A DNA stretch of 64,000 nucleotides from Micrococcus lylae NBRC 15355 (GTDB lineage Bacteria; Actinomycetota; Actinomycetes; Actinomycetales; Micrococcaceae): NCBI RefSeq assembly GCF_001570885.1, contig NZ_BCSN01000006.1, positions 1 through 64,000 on the forward strand, read 5' to 3'. Positions 1 to 9,802 of the stretch are shown one piece after another; within the stretch, counting starts at the first letter, position 1, and each line of letters opens with the position of its first letter. The notes beneath the pieces are model-generated. The model was not told the DNA's origin, did not search any database, and saw nothing but the letters and a program-made list of their open reading frames with translations. A program made the position numbers and the translations under genes.

Positions 1-136
1 TGGTCCATCTCACGGAGTGGAACCTGAGGGGGTTCGCTCTCGCAGTGATTCGTCCACCGAGATCAGCCGGGGTCAGCCCGAAGGATCTCACCCCACTGAG
101 ATGCACTTCGCACCTTTGATGATTGGAGTGACTTCC

Positions 137-1981
137 ATGAAGTACACCAAGCTCTCTGCGGCTGCGGCTCTCGCCGCAGGTTCCGCTCTGTTCCTCTCCG
201 CCTGCGCCCCGGCCGGCCCGGCCGACGAGAACGGCGACGGCAACGGCTCCGGCGAGAACGGCGGCGGCCAGGAGGTCTTCACCGGCGAGAACGGTGAGAA
301 GTACACCGTCGAGCCGAGCGACTCCGGCAAGGCCGACCTGGGCGAGGTCGAGCCCAAGGACGGCTCCGTGGCGTACTCCGTGGGCGAGGACGAGTTCTCC
401 TCCTACAACGGTGTGCAGTCGAACACCTACAGCACCTACAACTCCGCCGTGGTGGACCGCCTGTTCTCCGGCTTCTTCTACTTCGGCACCGACGGCGAGA
501 TCATCCGCGACGAGACCTTCGGCACCTACGAGAAGGTCTCCGACGAGCCGCTGCAGGTGAAGTACACCATCGCGGACGACGCGAAGTGGTCCGACGGCAC
601 CGACGTCACCGCCCTGGACTTCCAGCTCCAGTGGGCCGCGGACAACGGCAACATCAAGAACGAGGACGACGGTCAGCTCTTCGACTCCGTCTCCTCCTCC
701 ATGGGCGACTACGTGGACGACATGCCGGAGGGCGACCCTGCCGGCAAGGAGTTCACCGTCACCTACAACGAGCCGTACGCCGACTGGGAGATCATGGTCT
801 CCACCGCGCTCCCGGCCCACGTCGTGGCCCGCGAGGCCGGCATGTCCACCGAGGACCTGGCCAAGGCCATCGAGGAGAAGGACGCCAAGGCCCTGAAGCC
901 GGCCGCCGAGTTCTGGAACGACGGCTGGGACTTCAAGCCGGGCGAGCTGCCGGAGGACGAGGACCTCATCCCGTCCATGGGCCCCTACAAGCTGAAGCAG
1001 GGCGGCTGGACCGCCGGCCAGTTCATCACCCTCGAGGTCAACGAGGACTACTGGGGCGAGAAGCCGGCCACCAAGGAGCTCGTCATCCGCTTCGCCGCGG
1101 CCGACACCCACGTGCAGGCGCTCCAGAACAAGGAGCTCGACGTCATCGAGCCGCAGGCCACCGTGGACACCCTGCAGCAGCTCGAGGGCCTGGGCGACCA
1201 GGTCGTCGTGCAGACCGGCGACCAGCTCACCTGGGAGCACCTCGACTTCAACCGCGGCGAGGGCTCGGTCTTCGCCGACTCCGCCGAGCTGCGCGAGGCG
1301 TTCGCCCTCTGCGTGCCCCGTCAGCAGATCGTGGACAACCTCATCAAGCCGATCAACGAGGACGCCGAGGTCATGAACCTCCGCGAGGTGTTCCCGTTCC
1401 AGGAGAACTACGACGAGGTCGTCGAGGCCGCCTACCCGAAGGAGATGGACGAGCCGAACATCGACAAGGCCAAGGAGCTGGTCGAGAAGTCCGGCGAGTC
1501 CAAGCCGAAGGTCCGCATCGGCTACAACTCGCCGAACCCGCGCCGCACCGAGATCGTCTCCATGATCAAGTCCTCCTGTGACGAGGCGGGCTTCGAGATC
1601 GTCGACGCCGGCAACGCGAACTTCTTCACCGAGGTGCTGCCGGCCGGCGACTTCGACGTCGCCCTGTTCGCCTGGGCCGGCTCCGGCCAGAAGGCCTCCG
1701 GTCGCAACATCTACCACTCGACCGGTGCCCAGAACGACATGCAGTACTCCAACCCGGACGTCGACGCCGCTTGGGACAAGCTGGCCGGCTCGCTGGACGA
1801 GAAGGTGCAGCTGGAGCAGGTCAAGGAGATCGAGAAGCTCCTGTGGGAGGACTACCAGGCCATCCCGCTGTTCGCCCACCCGGGCATCCTCGGCCAGGCC
1901 GCTGACCTCGCCAACGTCCGCGACACCGCGACCCAGTCCGGTGCCCTGTGGAACGTCGAGCAGTGGGTCCGCGTCCAGTGA
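137..1981 (+). CDS. Peptide/nickel ABC transporter substrate-binding lipoprotein (OppA/DppA family)
   Basis: This is the extracytoplasmic solute receptor of the ABC importer encoded by the next three genes. The start chosen (137) follows a GGAG at 125-128 and gives a classical lipoprotein signal: Lys near the N-terminus, a hydrophobic Ala/Leu stretch and the lipobox LSAC, with the Cys near residue 23. A Gly/Asn/Glu-rich tether follows. An in-frame start further upstream would bury the signal peptide, so I rejected it. The 614-aa length is usual for the SBP_bac_5 family, and the body has the family pattern (DDAKWSDG motif, later AFALCVPRQQIVDNLI). The natural ligand (peptide, dipeptide or other) cannot be told from sequence. 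A short hairpin (85-102) lies in the upstream DNA; no clear promoter is seen in bases 1-136. Confidence 0.93.
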   Translation: MKYTKLSAAAALAAGSALFLSACAPAGPADENGDGNGSGENGGGQEVFTGENGEKYTVEPSDSGKADLGEVEPKDGSVAYSVGEDEFSSYNGVQSNTYSTYNSAVVDRLFSGFFYFGTDGEIIRDETFGTYEKVSDEPLQVKYTIADDAKWSDGTDVTALDFQLQWAADNGNIKNEDDGQLFDSVSSSMGDYVDDMPEGDPAGKEFTVTYNEPYADWEIMVSTALPAHVVAREAGMSTEDLAKAIEEKDAKALKPAAEFWNDGWDFKPGELPEDEDLIPSMGPYKLKQGGWTAGQFITLEVNEDYWGEKPATKELVIRFAAADTHVQALQNKELDVIEPQATVDTLQQLEGLGDQVVVQTGDQLTWEHLDFNRGEGSVFADSAELREAFALCVPRQQIVDNLIKPINEDAEVMNLREVFPFQENYDEVVEAAYPKEMDEPNIDKAKELVEKSGESKPKVRIGYNSPNPRRTEIVSMIKSSCDEAGFEIVDAGNANFFTEVLPAGDFDVALFAWAGSGQKASGRNIYHSTGAQNDMQYSNPDVDAAWDKLAGSLDEKVQLEQVKEIEKLLWEDYQAIPLFAHPGILGQAADLANVRDTATQSGALWNVEQWVRVQ

Positions 1982-1996
1982 GGACCCCCTGATTGC

Positions 1997-2036
1997 AGGT
2001 GTCACGGCTCTCACCGTGTAGTGTGCTGTGACACCT
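1997..2036 (+). repeat. Inverted repeat downstream of the binding-protein gene
   Basis: A perfect 9-bp inverted repeat (AGGTGTCAC at 1997-2005, GTGACACCT at 2028-2036) encloses 22 bp. It lies just after the lipoprotein stop codon and just before a stronger hairpin. It may form the first of two stem-loops that stabilise the 3' end of the highly expressed receptor mRNA, or it may be an operator. The sequence alone does not decide. Confidence 0.4.
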
Positions 2037-2051
2037 TGACACTCACGGTGT

Positions 2052-2084
2052 GAAGGGCCCGACCGCCCCGCGGTCGGGCCCTTC
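2052..2084 (+). terminator. Hairpin terminator/attenuator between receptor and permease genes
   Basis: A perfect 14-bp GC-rich stem (GAAGGGCCCGACCG with its complement) has a 5-nt loop and no U-tract. It sits inside the operon between the receptor and the first permease, so it probably lets excess receptor be made relative to the membrane components. Confidence 0.75.
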
Positions 2085-2148
2085 CCCGTGAACCCGCTGA
2101 ACGCGGGCCTCCCCACCCATCGCTGAGCACGGAAGGTCACCCCCTGTT

Positions 2149-3669
2149 GTGCTGAAATTCATCCTCAAGCGCCTCGGCAGCTCGTTCCTCGTGCTGTTCG
2201 GCGCATCGATCCTCCTCTTCGTCCTCGTCGTGAACTCGGGCGACCCCCTCAAGGACCTGCGCGAGTCGCAGAGCGAGAACCGCGAGCAGCTGATGCAGGC
2301 GCGCATCAACTACATGAACCTGGACGAGCCCTGGTACTCGCGCTACTTCATCTGGCTGCGCGGCGTCGCCGGCTGCCTCAGGGGCGCCTGCGACCTCGGC
2401 ACCAACCGCGGCGGTCAGCAGGTCAACGATCTGCTGGCCAATGCGGCCTCGTCCACCCTCCGCCTCGTGGTCCTCGCCACCGTGCTCGCGATCATCATCG
2501 GCATCGCGGTCGGCATCATCACGGCGATCCGCCAGTACTCCGGCCTCGACTACGCCGTGACGCTGCTGATCTTCCTGTTCTTCTCCCTGCCGGTCTTCTG
2601 GGCCGCCGTGCTCCTGAAGGAGTACATGGCCATCGGCTACAACAACTGGATCGCCGACCCCACGCTGAACTGGACATACATCATCATCGGGGCGCTCCTG
2701 GCCGGTCTGGTCGTGCAGGCCGCGATGGCAGGGAACGCCAAGCGCCGTCTTCTCACCTTCGCGGTGGTCGCCGGCTTCATCCTGGTGATCTTCCCGACCC
2801 TGCACGCCCTGGACTTCTGGCGCCGCCCGGTCATGGGCCCGCTGGTCCAGCTGGCCATCGGCCTCGCCGCCGCCGTCGCGTTGACCGCCCTGATCGCCGG
2901 CCTGAAGAACCGCAAGGTGCTCTACTCCGCGCTGGTGACCGTCGCCGTGGGCATGGTCAGCTACTACGCCACCTACGGCCTGCTGATGAACAACCCGTCC
3001 TGGCTGCTCCTGCTGGGGCTGGGCATCATCGCCGTCCTGGTCGGCATCCTGATCGGCCGCCTCATGGGCGGCTTCTCCAAGGGCACCGCCGCAACCGCCT
3101 CCGCGATCACCGCCGTGGTCATGGGCGTGTTCATCGTCATGGAGCACATGACGAACTACTGGCCCGCTCTGCTGCGTGCCAAGCCGCGTCCGGTCGCCAC
3201 CATCGGCTCCGAGACCCCCGGCATGGACGCCCACTTCTGGGTGGAGTTCATGGACAAGGGCACCCAGCTGCTGCTGCCGACCGTGCTGCTGACCATCGTC
3301 TCCGTGGCCACCTACTCCCGCTACACCCGCTCCTCCATGCTGGAGGTCTCGCGTCAGGACTACATCCGCACCGCCCGGGCCAAGGGCCTGGGTGAGCGCC
3401 AGGTGATCCTGAAGCACGCCTTCCGCAACTCGCTGATCCCGATCACCACCATCATGGCCTTCGACTTCGCGGGCCTGATCGGCGGCGCCGTGATCACCGA
3501 GCGCGTGTTCGGCTGGAAGGGCATGGGTGAGCTGTTCGCCACCGGCCTGGACCAGGTGGACCCGGCCCCGGTCATGGCCTTCTTCCTGGTCACCGGCACC
3601 GCCGCCGTGCTCATGAACCTCGTGGCGGACGTCCTGTACGCCATCCTCGACCCCCGGATTCGAGTGTGA
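2149..3669 (+). CDS. ABC transporter permease, OppB/DppB family, with a large membrane insertion
   Basis: First transmembrane subunit of the importer. Translation probably starts at GTG 2149, behind GGAAGG at 2131-2136. The C-terminal part has the family signature, with the EAA-loop region (RQDYIRTARAKGLGERQVI) that contacts the ATPase, and ends DPRIRV as most DppB proteins do. The protein is 506 aa, whereas the family usually has about 310-340. The excess is a block at about residues 165-345, between the early helices and the EAA region, which holds about six additional hydrophobic segments. The gene overlaps the next permease by 4 bp, so translation is likely coupled. Confidence 0.9.
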   Translation: MLKFILKRLGSSFLVLFGASILLFVLVVNSGDPLKDLRESQSENREQLMQARINYMNLDEPWYSRYFIWLRGVAGCLRGACDLGTNRGGQQVNDLLANAASSTLRLVVLATVLAIIIGIAVGIITAIRQYSGLDYAVTLLIFLFFSLPVFWAAVLLKEYMAIGYNNWIADPTLNWTYIIIGALLAGLVVQAAMAGNAKRRLLTFAVVAGFILVIFPTLHALDFWRRPVMGPLVQLAIGLAAAVALTALIAGLKNRKVLYSALVTVAVGMVSYYATYGLLMNNPSWLLLLGLGIIAVLVGILIGRLMGGFSKGTAATASAITAVVMGVFIVMEHMTNYWPALLRAKPRPVATIGSETPGMDAHFWVEFMDKGTQLLLPTVLLTIVSVATYSRYTRSSMLEVSRQDYIRTARAKGLGERQVILKHAFRNSLIPITTIMAFDFAGLIGGAVITERVFGWKGMGELFATGLDQVDPAPVMAFFLVTGTAAVLMNLVADVLYAILDPRIRV

Positions 3670-4934
3670 TCGCGATGACGCAGAACAACACCACCGCGCC
3701 CACAGAGGCGCAGAAGGCGTTCGACCTCGCCGAGGCCGAGGACGCCAAGCTCCGTCAGAAGACGGGGAAGTCCTTCTCCCAGGGCCAGCTGGTCCGGAAG
3801 CGCTTCTTCAAGCACCGCGCGGCGATGATCTCCACCGTCGTGCTGATCGTGATCACCGTGTTCGCCTTCACCTCGATCGGCTTCGGCCCGATCCCGGGCT
3901 GGTGGGACAAGTCCTACCTGGCCGCCGGCAACGTGATCAACGGCGGCAAGCCGACCCTGTCGGTCGTGCCGGAGTTCCTGGGCGGGGAGGGCCTGCGCTG
4001 GGGCGAGCACCCGTTCGGCCAGGACTCGTCCGGCAAGGACTGGTTCGCCCTCGTGATGCGCGGCACCCAGCAGTCGCTGATCATCGCCGTGATCGTGGGC
4101 CTGGTGTCCACCGCCATCGGTGCGCTGGTCGGCGCCCTCTCCGGCTACTTCCGCGGCTGGGTGGACTCGCTGCTGATGCGCCTGACGGACCTGATCATCG
4201 TGATCCCGCTGCTCGTGCTGGCCGCCGTGCTCGGCAAGATGTCCAACAATCTGCCGGGCGGCATCATCCCGCTGGCCATCGTCCTGGGCCTGGTGTCCTG
4301 GACCTCCCTGGCCCGCCTGGTCCGCGGTGAGGTCCTCTCGCTGCGGGAGAAGGAGTTCGTCTCCGCCGCCGTGGCCATGGGCGCCAAGCCCGGCCGCGTC
4401 ATCTTCAAGCACCTGCTGCCGAACACCATCGGCGTGATCGTGGTGAACGCGACCTTCGCGATCGCCGGCGCGGTGCTCCTGGAGACCTCCCTGTCCTTCC
4501 TGGGCTTCGGCGTCCAGCCGCCGGAGTCCTCGCTCGGCCTGCTGATCTCCCAGTACCAGAACGCGTTCACCACGCGCCCCTGGCTGTTCTGGTGGCCCGG
4601 CATGCTGATCCTGGCGATCGCCCTGTCCGTGAACTTCCTCGGCGACGGCCTCCGTGACGCCTTCGACCCGCGTCAGGGCGGCGGTGCCCGCAAGAAGAAG
4701 GGCTTCCTTGGCTTCTCCGGCCGCAAGAAGGCCCTGGACGAGGCCACCGCCTCCACCACGCCGGCCGCTGCCGCCACCGCCTCCGGCGGTGCTGTGGCCA
4801 CGGACGTCAAGCCCACGGCCACGACGACCGCCGGTGAGGGCCCCAACGACGCCCCCGCGTCCGCCGAGGGGCCGATCGCCCGTGTGGACAAGAACACCGA
4901 CCGCGGCCATCCCGGCACCCCGCGTGGTCAGTGA
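3666..4934 (+). CDS. ABC transporter permease, OppC/DppC family, with a low-complexity C-terminal tail
   Basis: Second transmembrane subunit. The GTG at 3666 overlaps the upstream TGA; an ATG at 3675 is an equally possible start. An N-terminal hydrophilic region precedes one helix, then a periplasmic segment, then the permease core with the EAA loop (LREKEFVSAAVAMGAKPGRVI) and the GFGVQPPESSLG motif typical of DppC. After the DPRQGG motif that normally ends the family, the protein continues for about 85 residues of Lys-, Ala- and Thr-rich sequence. This tail is probably cytosolic and disordered; its role is unknown. Confidence 0.9.
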   Translation: MIAMTQNNTTAPTEAQKAFDLAEAEDAKLRQKTGKSFSQGQLVRKRFFKHRAAMISTVVLIVITVFAFTSIGFGPIPGWWDKSYLAAGNVINGGKPTLSVVPEFLGGEGLRWGEHPFGQDSSGKDWFALVMRGTQQSLIIAVIVGLVSTAIGALVGALSGYFRGWVDSLLMRLTDLIIVIPLLVLAAVLGKMSNNLPGGIIPLAIVLGLVSWTSLARLVRGEVLSLREKEFVSAAVAMGAKPGRVIFKHLLPNTIGVIVVNATFAIAGAVLLETSLSFLGFGVQPPESSLGLLISQYQNAFTTRPWLFWWPGMLILAIALSVNFLGDGLRDAFDPRQGGGARKKKGFLGFSGRKKALDEATASTTPAAAATASGGAVATDVKPTATTTAGEGPNDAPASAEGPIARVDKNTDRGHPGTPRGQ

Positions 4935-4960
4935 CACGAGCTGAGAAGGAAGTGCATTCC

Positions 4961-6799
4961 ATGTTCGGAAAGAAGAAGAACGACGCCGCCGCGGCGGCGC
5001 AGGGCGCATCCGCCCAGGGCACCCCGACCGGCTCGACCGCTGCCGACGCCCCGCAGGGCGGGGGCGGCCCCGTCGCCGGCCCGACCACCACGGCCATGGG
5101 CATCGTGAAGCGCCACGACAACCTCGGCGGCCAGCCGGTCCTGTCCTTCACGGACGTCGACGTCAAGTTCGACACCGAGTTCGGCCAGGTCCACGCCGTC
5201 AAGGGCGTCACGTTCGACGTGAAGCCCGGCGAGGTCGTCGCCCTGGTGGGCGAGTCCGGCTCCGGCAAGTCCGTGACCAGCTCCACCGCCATGGGCCTGC
5301 TGCCGGGCAACGCGGACATCACCGGCTCGGTGAAGCTCGCCGGCGAGGAAGTGCTCAGCATGAGCCCCGCCAAGCTGCGCAGCGTCCGCGGCAAGGACAT
5401 CGCCATGGTGTTCCAGGAGCCGATGACCGCGCTGAACCCGGTGCTCACGGTCGGCGACCAGCTGACCGAGTCCATCCAGCTGCACGGCCTGGCCTACGGC
5501 ACCGAGGCGGACAAGATGGCCGTCGAGCTGCTCACCATGGTGGGCATCCCGGACGCCCACAACCGCCTGAAGCAGTACCCACACCAGTTCTCCGGCGGCC
5601 AGCGCCAGCGCATCGTCATCGCGATGGCCATCAGCTGCTCGCCGAAGGCGATCATCGCGGACGAGCCGACCACCGCGCTCGACGTGACCGTGCAGGCCGA
5701 GATCCTCGAGCTGCTGCGGTCGCTGAAGAACAAGATGAACACCGGCATCCTGCTGATCACGCACAACATGGGCGTGGTGGCGGACATGGCCGACCGCGTC
5801 TGCGTGATGCTGCACGGCGAGCTGGTGGAGTCCGGTCCGGTGCACCAGGTGATGCAGCACCCGCAGCACCCCTACACCCAGCGCCTGCTCTCCGCCGTCC
5901 CGCGCCTGGGCACCTCCTTCGAGGTGGCCGAGCCGGAGACCGTGACCGCGACCCAGACCAAGGCGAAGTACGCGATCGAGGCGGAGGGCCTGTGCCTGGA
6001 GTACGACCACCGCGGCAAGAAGAACCGCGTGGTCCATGACGTGTCCTTCTCCGTGGCGCCCGGCGAGATCATGGGCCTGGTGGGCGAGTCGGGCTCCGGC
6101 AAGTCCACCATCGCCCGCTCGGTCCTCGGCCTGCTGCCGGTGGCCTCGGGCTCGCTGAAGATCTACGGCCAGGAACTGGCCTCCATGCCGGTCAAGGAGC
6201 AGCGTGCCCTGCGCAAGCGCATCGGCGTGGTGTTCCAGGATCCGGCGGCCTCGCTGGATCCCCGCTTCCCGATCGGCGACGTCATCACCGAGCCGATGGT
6301 GGTCCACGGCGTGGGGGACAGGAAGGCACGCCTCGAGCGGGCCTACGAGCTGCTCGACGCCGTGAAGCTGCCGCGCTCCGTGGTGAACCGGTACCCGCAT
6401 GAGCTCTCCGGCGGTCAGCGCCAGCGCATCTCGATCGCCCGCGCGCTGACCCTGGACCCGGACGTCCTCATCGCGGACGAGCCGACCTCGGCCCTCGACG
6501 TGTCCGTCCAGGCCGCCGTGCTGGACATGTTCGCCGATCTGCAGTCCCGCTACGAGTTCGCCTGCCTGTTCGTCTCGCACGACCTCGCGGTGGTGGACAT
6601 GCTGGCGCACAAGGTGCTCGTGCTCAAGGACGGCCGCGAGGTCGAGAAGGGCCTCACGGACGACGTGCTGCACAACCCGCAGGCCGAGTACACCCAGCGT
6701 CTGCTGGCCGCGGCCCCGGTGCCGGACCCGGACGAGCAGGCCGAGCGCCGCCAGGCGCGCCGTGAGCTGCTCGCCTCCTTCGGCGAACACGCCTACTGA
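4961..6799 (+). CDS. Fused dual ATPase of the peptide/nickel ABC transporter (DppD-DppF type)
   Basis: Energises the importer. Two complete ABC ATPase modules lie in one chain. Module 1 (about residues 50-310) has Walker A GESGSGKS, signature FSGGQRQR and Walker [10 protein letters not shown]. Module 2 (about 335-600) repeats these as [16 protein letters not shown] and VLIADEPTS. Each is followed by an oligopeptide-transporter C-terminal segment. I chose ATG 4961 because AGAAGGAAG (4944-4952) sits at ideal spacing; a GTG at 4931 overlapping the upstream stop has no such site. The N-terminal 40 residues are Ala/Gly-rich and probably unstructured. Many bacteria encode the two modules as separate genes; this fusion is common in actinobacteria. 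Confidence 0.93.
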   Translation: MFGKKKNDAAAAAQGASAQGTPTGSTAADAPQGGGGPVAGPTTTAMGIVKRHDNLGGQPVLSFTDVDVKFDTEFGQVHAVKGVTFDVKPGEVVALVGESGSGKSVTSSTAMGLLPGNADITGSVKLAGEEVLSMSPAKLRSVRGKDIAMVFQEPMTALNPVLTVGDQLTESIQLHGLAYGTEADKMAVELLTMVGIPDAHNRLKQYPHQFSGGQRQRIVIAMAISCSPKAIIADEPTTALDVTVQAEILELLRSLKNKMNTGILLITHNMGVVADMADRVCVMLHGELVESGPVHQVMQHPQHPYTQRLLSAVPRLGTSFEVAEPETVTATQTKAKYAIEAEGLCLEYDHRGKKNRVVHDVSFSVAPGEIMGLVGESGSGKSTIARSVLGLLPVASGSLKIYGQELASMPVKEQRALRKRIGVVFQDPAASLDPRFPIGDVITEPMVVHGVGDRKARLERAYELLDAVKLPRSVVNRYPHELSGGQRQRISIARALTLDPDVLIADEPTSALDVSVQAAVLDMFADLQSRYEFACLFVSHDLAVVDMLAHKVLVLKDGREVEKGLTDDVLHNPQAEYTQRLLAAAPVPDPDEQAERRQARRELLASFGEHAY

Positions 6800-6819
6800 T
6801 CCACATCGGATCCCCTGAC

Positions 6820-6849
6820 GCCGCACCACAGCGGGCCGCACCACAGCGG
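6820..6849 (+). repeat. Perfect tandem duplication of 15 bp
   Basis: The word GCCGCACCACAGCGG occurs twice head-to-tail (6820-6834 and 6835-6849), between the ATPase stop codon and the following terminator. It looks like a simple slippage duplication. Confidence 0.7.
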
Positions 6850-6851
6850 CA

Positions 6852-6889
6852 GGCGACGACGGTCGGGCACCCGCCCGGCCGTCGTCGCC
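6852..6889 (+). terminator. Terminator of the peptide ABC operon
   Basis: An 11-bp perfect stem (GGCGACGACGG and its complement) with an inner CGGG/CCCG extension. There is no U-tract; the 3' arm reads CCGTCGTCGCC, the type seen in several other terminators of this window. Confidence 0.75.
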
Positions 6890-6958
6890 GTCTCTGCGGG
6901 GGCCTCACCGAGCGGTGACGTTCCGCACCGCCCGACCACGACGGCGGCCCCACGCGCG

Positions 6959-6964
6959 TACAAT
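6959..6964 (+). promoter_or_regulatory. Probable -10 box of typA
   Basis: TACAAT lies 63 nt before the typA start and matches the actinobacterial housekeeping -10 consensus. No convincing -35 element is visible. It implies a leader of about 55 nt. Confidence 0.5.
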
Positions 6965-7027
6965 CTCACGGGGGCCGCCGTCGGCGTGTTCCCCGAGCAT
7001 TCCTCCACCCTCCCGGACAGGACCTTC

Positions 7028-8938
7028 ATGACCTCGAATCCGACCGCCCGCACCGACCTGCGCAATGTGGCCATTGTGGCCCACGTGGACCACGGCAAGA
7101 CCACGATGGTGGACGCGATGCTGCGCCAGACGGGCGCCTTCTCCACGCACGGCGAGGTCCAGGAGCGCGTCATGGACTCCGGTGACCTGGAGAAGGAGAA
7201 GGGCATCACGATCCTGGCCAAGAACACCACCGTGTTCTACTCCGGTCCGTCAGCACCGGAGGGCCAGACCGTGACCATCAACGTCATCGACACCCCGGGC
7301 CACGCCGACTTCGGCGGCGAGGTGGAGCGCGGCCTGTCCATGGTGGACGGCGTCGTGCTGCTGGTGGACGCCTCCGAGGGCCCGCTGCCGCAGACCCGCT
7401 TCGTCCTCCGCAAGGCCCTGGCCGCCAAGCTCCCCGTGGTGCTGGTGGTGAACAAGACCGACCGCCCGGACGCCCGCATCGACGGCGTGGTCTCCGACTC
7501 CATGGACCTGCTGCTGGGCCTGGCCTCGGACCTGGCCGAGGAGGTCGAGGACCTGGACCTGGACGCCGTGCTGGACGTGCCGGTGGTCTACGCCTCCGGC
7601 AAGGCCGGCCGTGCCTCCCTCGAGCAGCCGGCCGACGGCTCCCTGCCGGAGTCTGAGGACCTCGAGCCGCTGTTCAACGTCATCATGGAACGCGTCCCGG
7701 CCCCGACCTACGACGACGGCGAGGTCCTGCAGGCGCACGTCACCAACCTGGACGCCTCCCCGTTCCTCGGCCGCCTGGCGCTGCTGCGCATCTTCAACGG
7801 CACCCTGAAGAAGGGCCAGCAGGTGGCGTGGGCCCGGCAGGACGGCACCACCAAGACCGTGAAGATCACCGAGCTGCTGGCCACCAAGGGCCTGGAGCGT
7901 GTGCCCGCCGAGCAGGCCGGTCCGGGGGAGATCGTGGCCGTCGCCGGCATCGAGGACATCATGATCGGCGAGACCCTCACGGACGTGGAGAACCCGAAGC
8001 CGCTGCCGCTGATCACCGTGGACGACCCGGCGATCTCCATGACCGTCGGCATCAACACCTCCCCGCTGGCCGGCCGCGTCAAGGGCGCCAAGGTCACCGC
8101 GCGCCAGGTGAAGGACCGCCTGGACAAGGAGCTCATCGGCAACGTGTCCCTGAAGGTCCTGCCGACCGAGCGTCCGGACGCCTGGGAGGTCCAGGGCCGC
8201 GGCGAGCTCGCCCTGGCCATCCTGGTGGAGCAGATGCGCCGTGAGGGCTTCGAGCTGACCGTGGGCAAGCCGCAGGTGGTCACCCGGACCGTGGACGGCA
8301 AGGTCCACGAGCCGATGGAGCACATGACCATCGACATCCCCGAGGAGTTCATGGGCGCCGTCACCCAGCTGATGGCCGCCCGCAAGGGCCGCATGCAGGA
8401 GATGTCCAACAACGGCACCGGCTGGATCCGCATGGAGTTCCTGGTGCCGGCCCGTGGCCTGATCGGCTTCCGCACCCGCTTCCTCACCGAGACCCGCGGC
8501 GCGGGCATCGCCTCCTCCTATGCGGCCGGCTACGAGCCGTGGGCGGGGGAGATCGAGTACCGCACCAACGGCTCCCTGGTGGCGGACCGCGCCGGCTCGG
8601 CCACGCCGTTCGCCATGATCAACCTGCAGGAGCGGGGCACCTTCTTCATCAAGCCCGGCTCCGAGGTGTACGAGGGCATGATCGTGGGGGAGAACTCGCG
8701 TGCGGAGGACATGGACGTGAACATCACCAAGGAGAAGAAGCTCACCAACATGCGCTCGGCCACCGCCGACTCCTTCGAGGGCCTGACCCCGCCGACCCTC
8801 CTCACCCTGGAGGAGTCCCTGGAGTTCGCCCGCGAGGACGAGTGCGTGGAGATCACCCCGGAGCACATCCGCCTCCGCAAGGTGATCCTGGACGCCAACG
8901 ACCGTCTCAAGGCCGCACGCGCCCGTGCCCGTGCCTGA
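7028..8938 (+). CDS. typA: Translational GTPase TypA/BipA
   Basis: Ribosome-associated GTPase of the EF-G family, involved in 50S assembly and stress adaptation in other bacteria. ATG 7028 gives the usual N-terminus ([22 protein letters not shown]1 box near residue 19). G3 is [15 protein letters not shown] and G4 is NKTDRP. Domains II, III and V and the TypA-specific C-terminal domain follow, including the conserved [12 protein letters not shown] stretch. The length of 636 aa is standard. In-frame GTG codons upstream lack a ribosome-binding site. It stands alone behind its own promoter, with the small membrane protein gene 9 bp downstream. Confidence 0.96.
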   Translation: MTSNPTARTDLRNVAIVAHVDHGKTTMVDAMLRQTGAFSTHGEVQERVMDSGDLEKEKGITILAKNTTVFYSGPSAPEGQTVTINVIDTPGHADFGGEVERGLSMVDGVVLLVDASEGPLPQTRFVLRKALAAKLPVVLVVNKTDRPDARIDGVVSDSMDLLLGLASDLAEEVEDLDLDAVLDVPVVYASGKAGRASLEQPADGSLPESEDLEPLFNVIMERVPAPTYDDGEVLQAHVTNLDASPFLGRLALLRIFNGTLKKGQQVAWARQDGTTKTVKITELLATKGLERVPAEQAGPGEIVAVAGIEDIMIGETLTDVENPKPLPLITVDDPAISMTVGINTSPLAGRVKGAKVTARQVKDRLDKELIGNVSLKVLPTERPDAWEVQGRGELALAILVEQMRREGFELTVGKPQVVTRTVDGKVHEPMEHMTIDIPEEFMGAVTQLMAARKGRMQEMSNNGTGWIRMEFLVPARGLIGFRTRFLTETRGAGIASSYAAGYEPWAGEIEYRTNGSLVADRAGSATPFAMINLQERGTFFIKPGSEVYEGMIVGENSRAEDMDVNITKEKKLTNMRSATADSFEGLTPPTLLTLEESLEFAREDECVEITPEHIRLRKVILDANDRLKAARARARA

Positions 8939-8947
8939 CCCGGACGC

Positions 8948-9418
8948 ATGAGTCCGGCATCTGTGCGCCCGTCCGTCTCCCGGCGGCCGGCCTCCCGACG
9001 ACGGACCGGCGCCCTGGTAGGGGCCGTCGCCCTGGGCGTGGGCGTGGGTCTGCTGGGGACCGTGCTGCATCTGCAGCTGTGGGCCCCGACCGGCACCTGG
9101 ACGCTGCCGTGGGGCGCCGCGCTCGCCCTCGTCTTGGTCGGTTCCACCCAGCTGTGGTGGAGCCGCCGGGTCGCCTGGCCGGTGGCCGGGGGTCTGCTGG
9201 GTGCCGTCGCGTTCACCGCGGCGTGGGCGCTGCAGCTGCTGCCCGGACACGACGACCTCGGCCTGCCCTGGCATGCCCGCCTGCTCGAGGTGTTGCCGGG
9301 GGCGATGCTCGCCTCCGGGCTGTGGCTGCTGGGCCTGCCGCTCGTGGTGGTGTCCGTGCTGGTCGTGGCCGGCCGGGAGCACCGTCGCAGACCGCGTGCC
9401 GTGCCGGTCGCAGAGTAG
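8948..9418 (+). CDS. Small integral membrane protein of unknown function
   Basis: A 156-aa protein I do not recognise beyond its position; similarly placed small membrane proteins occur next to fdxA in other actinobacteria (possibly DUF6113-like, unverified). An Arg-rich N-terminus is followed by four hydrophobic segments (about residues 24-45, 53-70, 76-98 and 115-138) and a basic C-terminus, so both ends are probably cytosolic. It starts 9 bp after typA and is probably co-transcribed with it. Its N-terminus contains consecutive CGA-CGA-CGG Arg codons, unusual here, which coincide with a dispersed TCCCGACGACGG motif (8993-9004). Confidence 0.7.
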   Translation: MSPASVRPSVSRRPASRRRTGALVGAVALGVGVGLLGTVLHLQLWAPTGTWTLPWGAALALVLVGSTQLWWSRRVAWPVAGGLLGAVAFTAAWALQLLPGHDDLGLPWHARLLEVLPGAMLASGLWLLGLPLVVVSVLVVAGREHRRRPRAVPVAE

Positions 9419-9421
9419 GCT
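9416..9421 (+). promoter_or_regulatory. -10 box for fdxA (TAGGCT)
   Basis: TAGGCT followed by GG overlaps the stop codon of the preceding gene and lies about 50 nt before the fdxA start. The same TAGGCTGG word acts as the apparent -10 of several leaderless genes here. In this case it would give a leader of about 44 nt with a good ribosome-binding site. Confidence 0.5.
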
Positions 9422-9471
9422 GGGACGCCGAGAGACAAGACCGTGCCTGAAGGAAAGGTGAAGGGTCGGCC

Positions 9472-9798
9472 ATGACCTATGTGATTGCCCTGCCGTGCGT
9501 GGACGTCAAGGACAAGGCGTGCATCGAGGAGTGCCCCGTGGACTGCATCTACGAGGGCGAGCGCTCCCTGTACATCCACCCGGACGAGTGCGTGGACTGC
9601 GGTGCCTGCGAGCCGGTCTGCCCGGTGGAGGCCATCTACTACGAGGACGACACGCCCCAGGAGTGGGCCGAGTACTACAAGGCGAACGTCGAGTTCTTCG
9701 ACGACCTGGGCTCGCCGGGCGGCGCAGCCAAGATGGGCCTGATCCCGAAGGACCACCCGATCATCGCCGCCCTGCCCCCGCAGAACCAGGACGCCTGA
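9472..9798 (+). CDS. fdxA: Ferredoxin, 7Fe-8S type (3Fe-4S plus 4Fe-4S)
   Basis: Small cytosolic electron carrier. The N-terminal half holds the seven ligand cysteines in the order expected for FdxA: C9, C17 and C50 for the 3Fe-4S cluster, and C21, C40, C43 and C46 for the 4Fe-4S cluster. C25 is an additional cysteine often seen in the family. The C-terminal half (EWAEYYKANVEFFDDLGSPG) is the usual actinobacterial extension; 108 aa is normal. The ribosome-binding site is GAAGGAAAGGTGAAGG just upstream. It ends 4 bp before dapC, an arrangement conserved in actinobacteria. Its redox partner is not shown by the sequence. Confidence 0.96.
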   Translation: MTYVIALPCVDVKDKACIEECPVDCIYEGERSLYIHPDECVDCGACEPVCPVEAIYYEDDTPQEWAEYYKANVEFFDDLGSPGGAAKMGLIPKDHPIIAALPPQNQDA

Positions 9799-9802
9799 GC
9801 GT

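Noticed and set aside
7250-9382. A 710-aa antisense frame across typA and the next gene
   Set aside because: Same reason: no motif, and it spans two real genes on the other strand.
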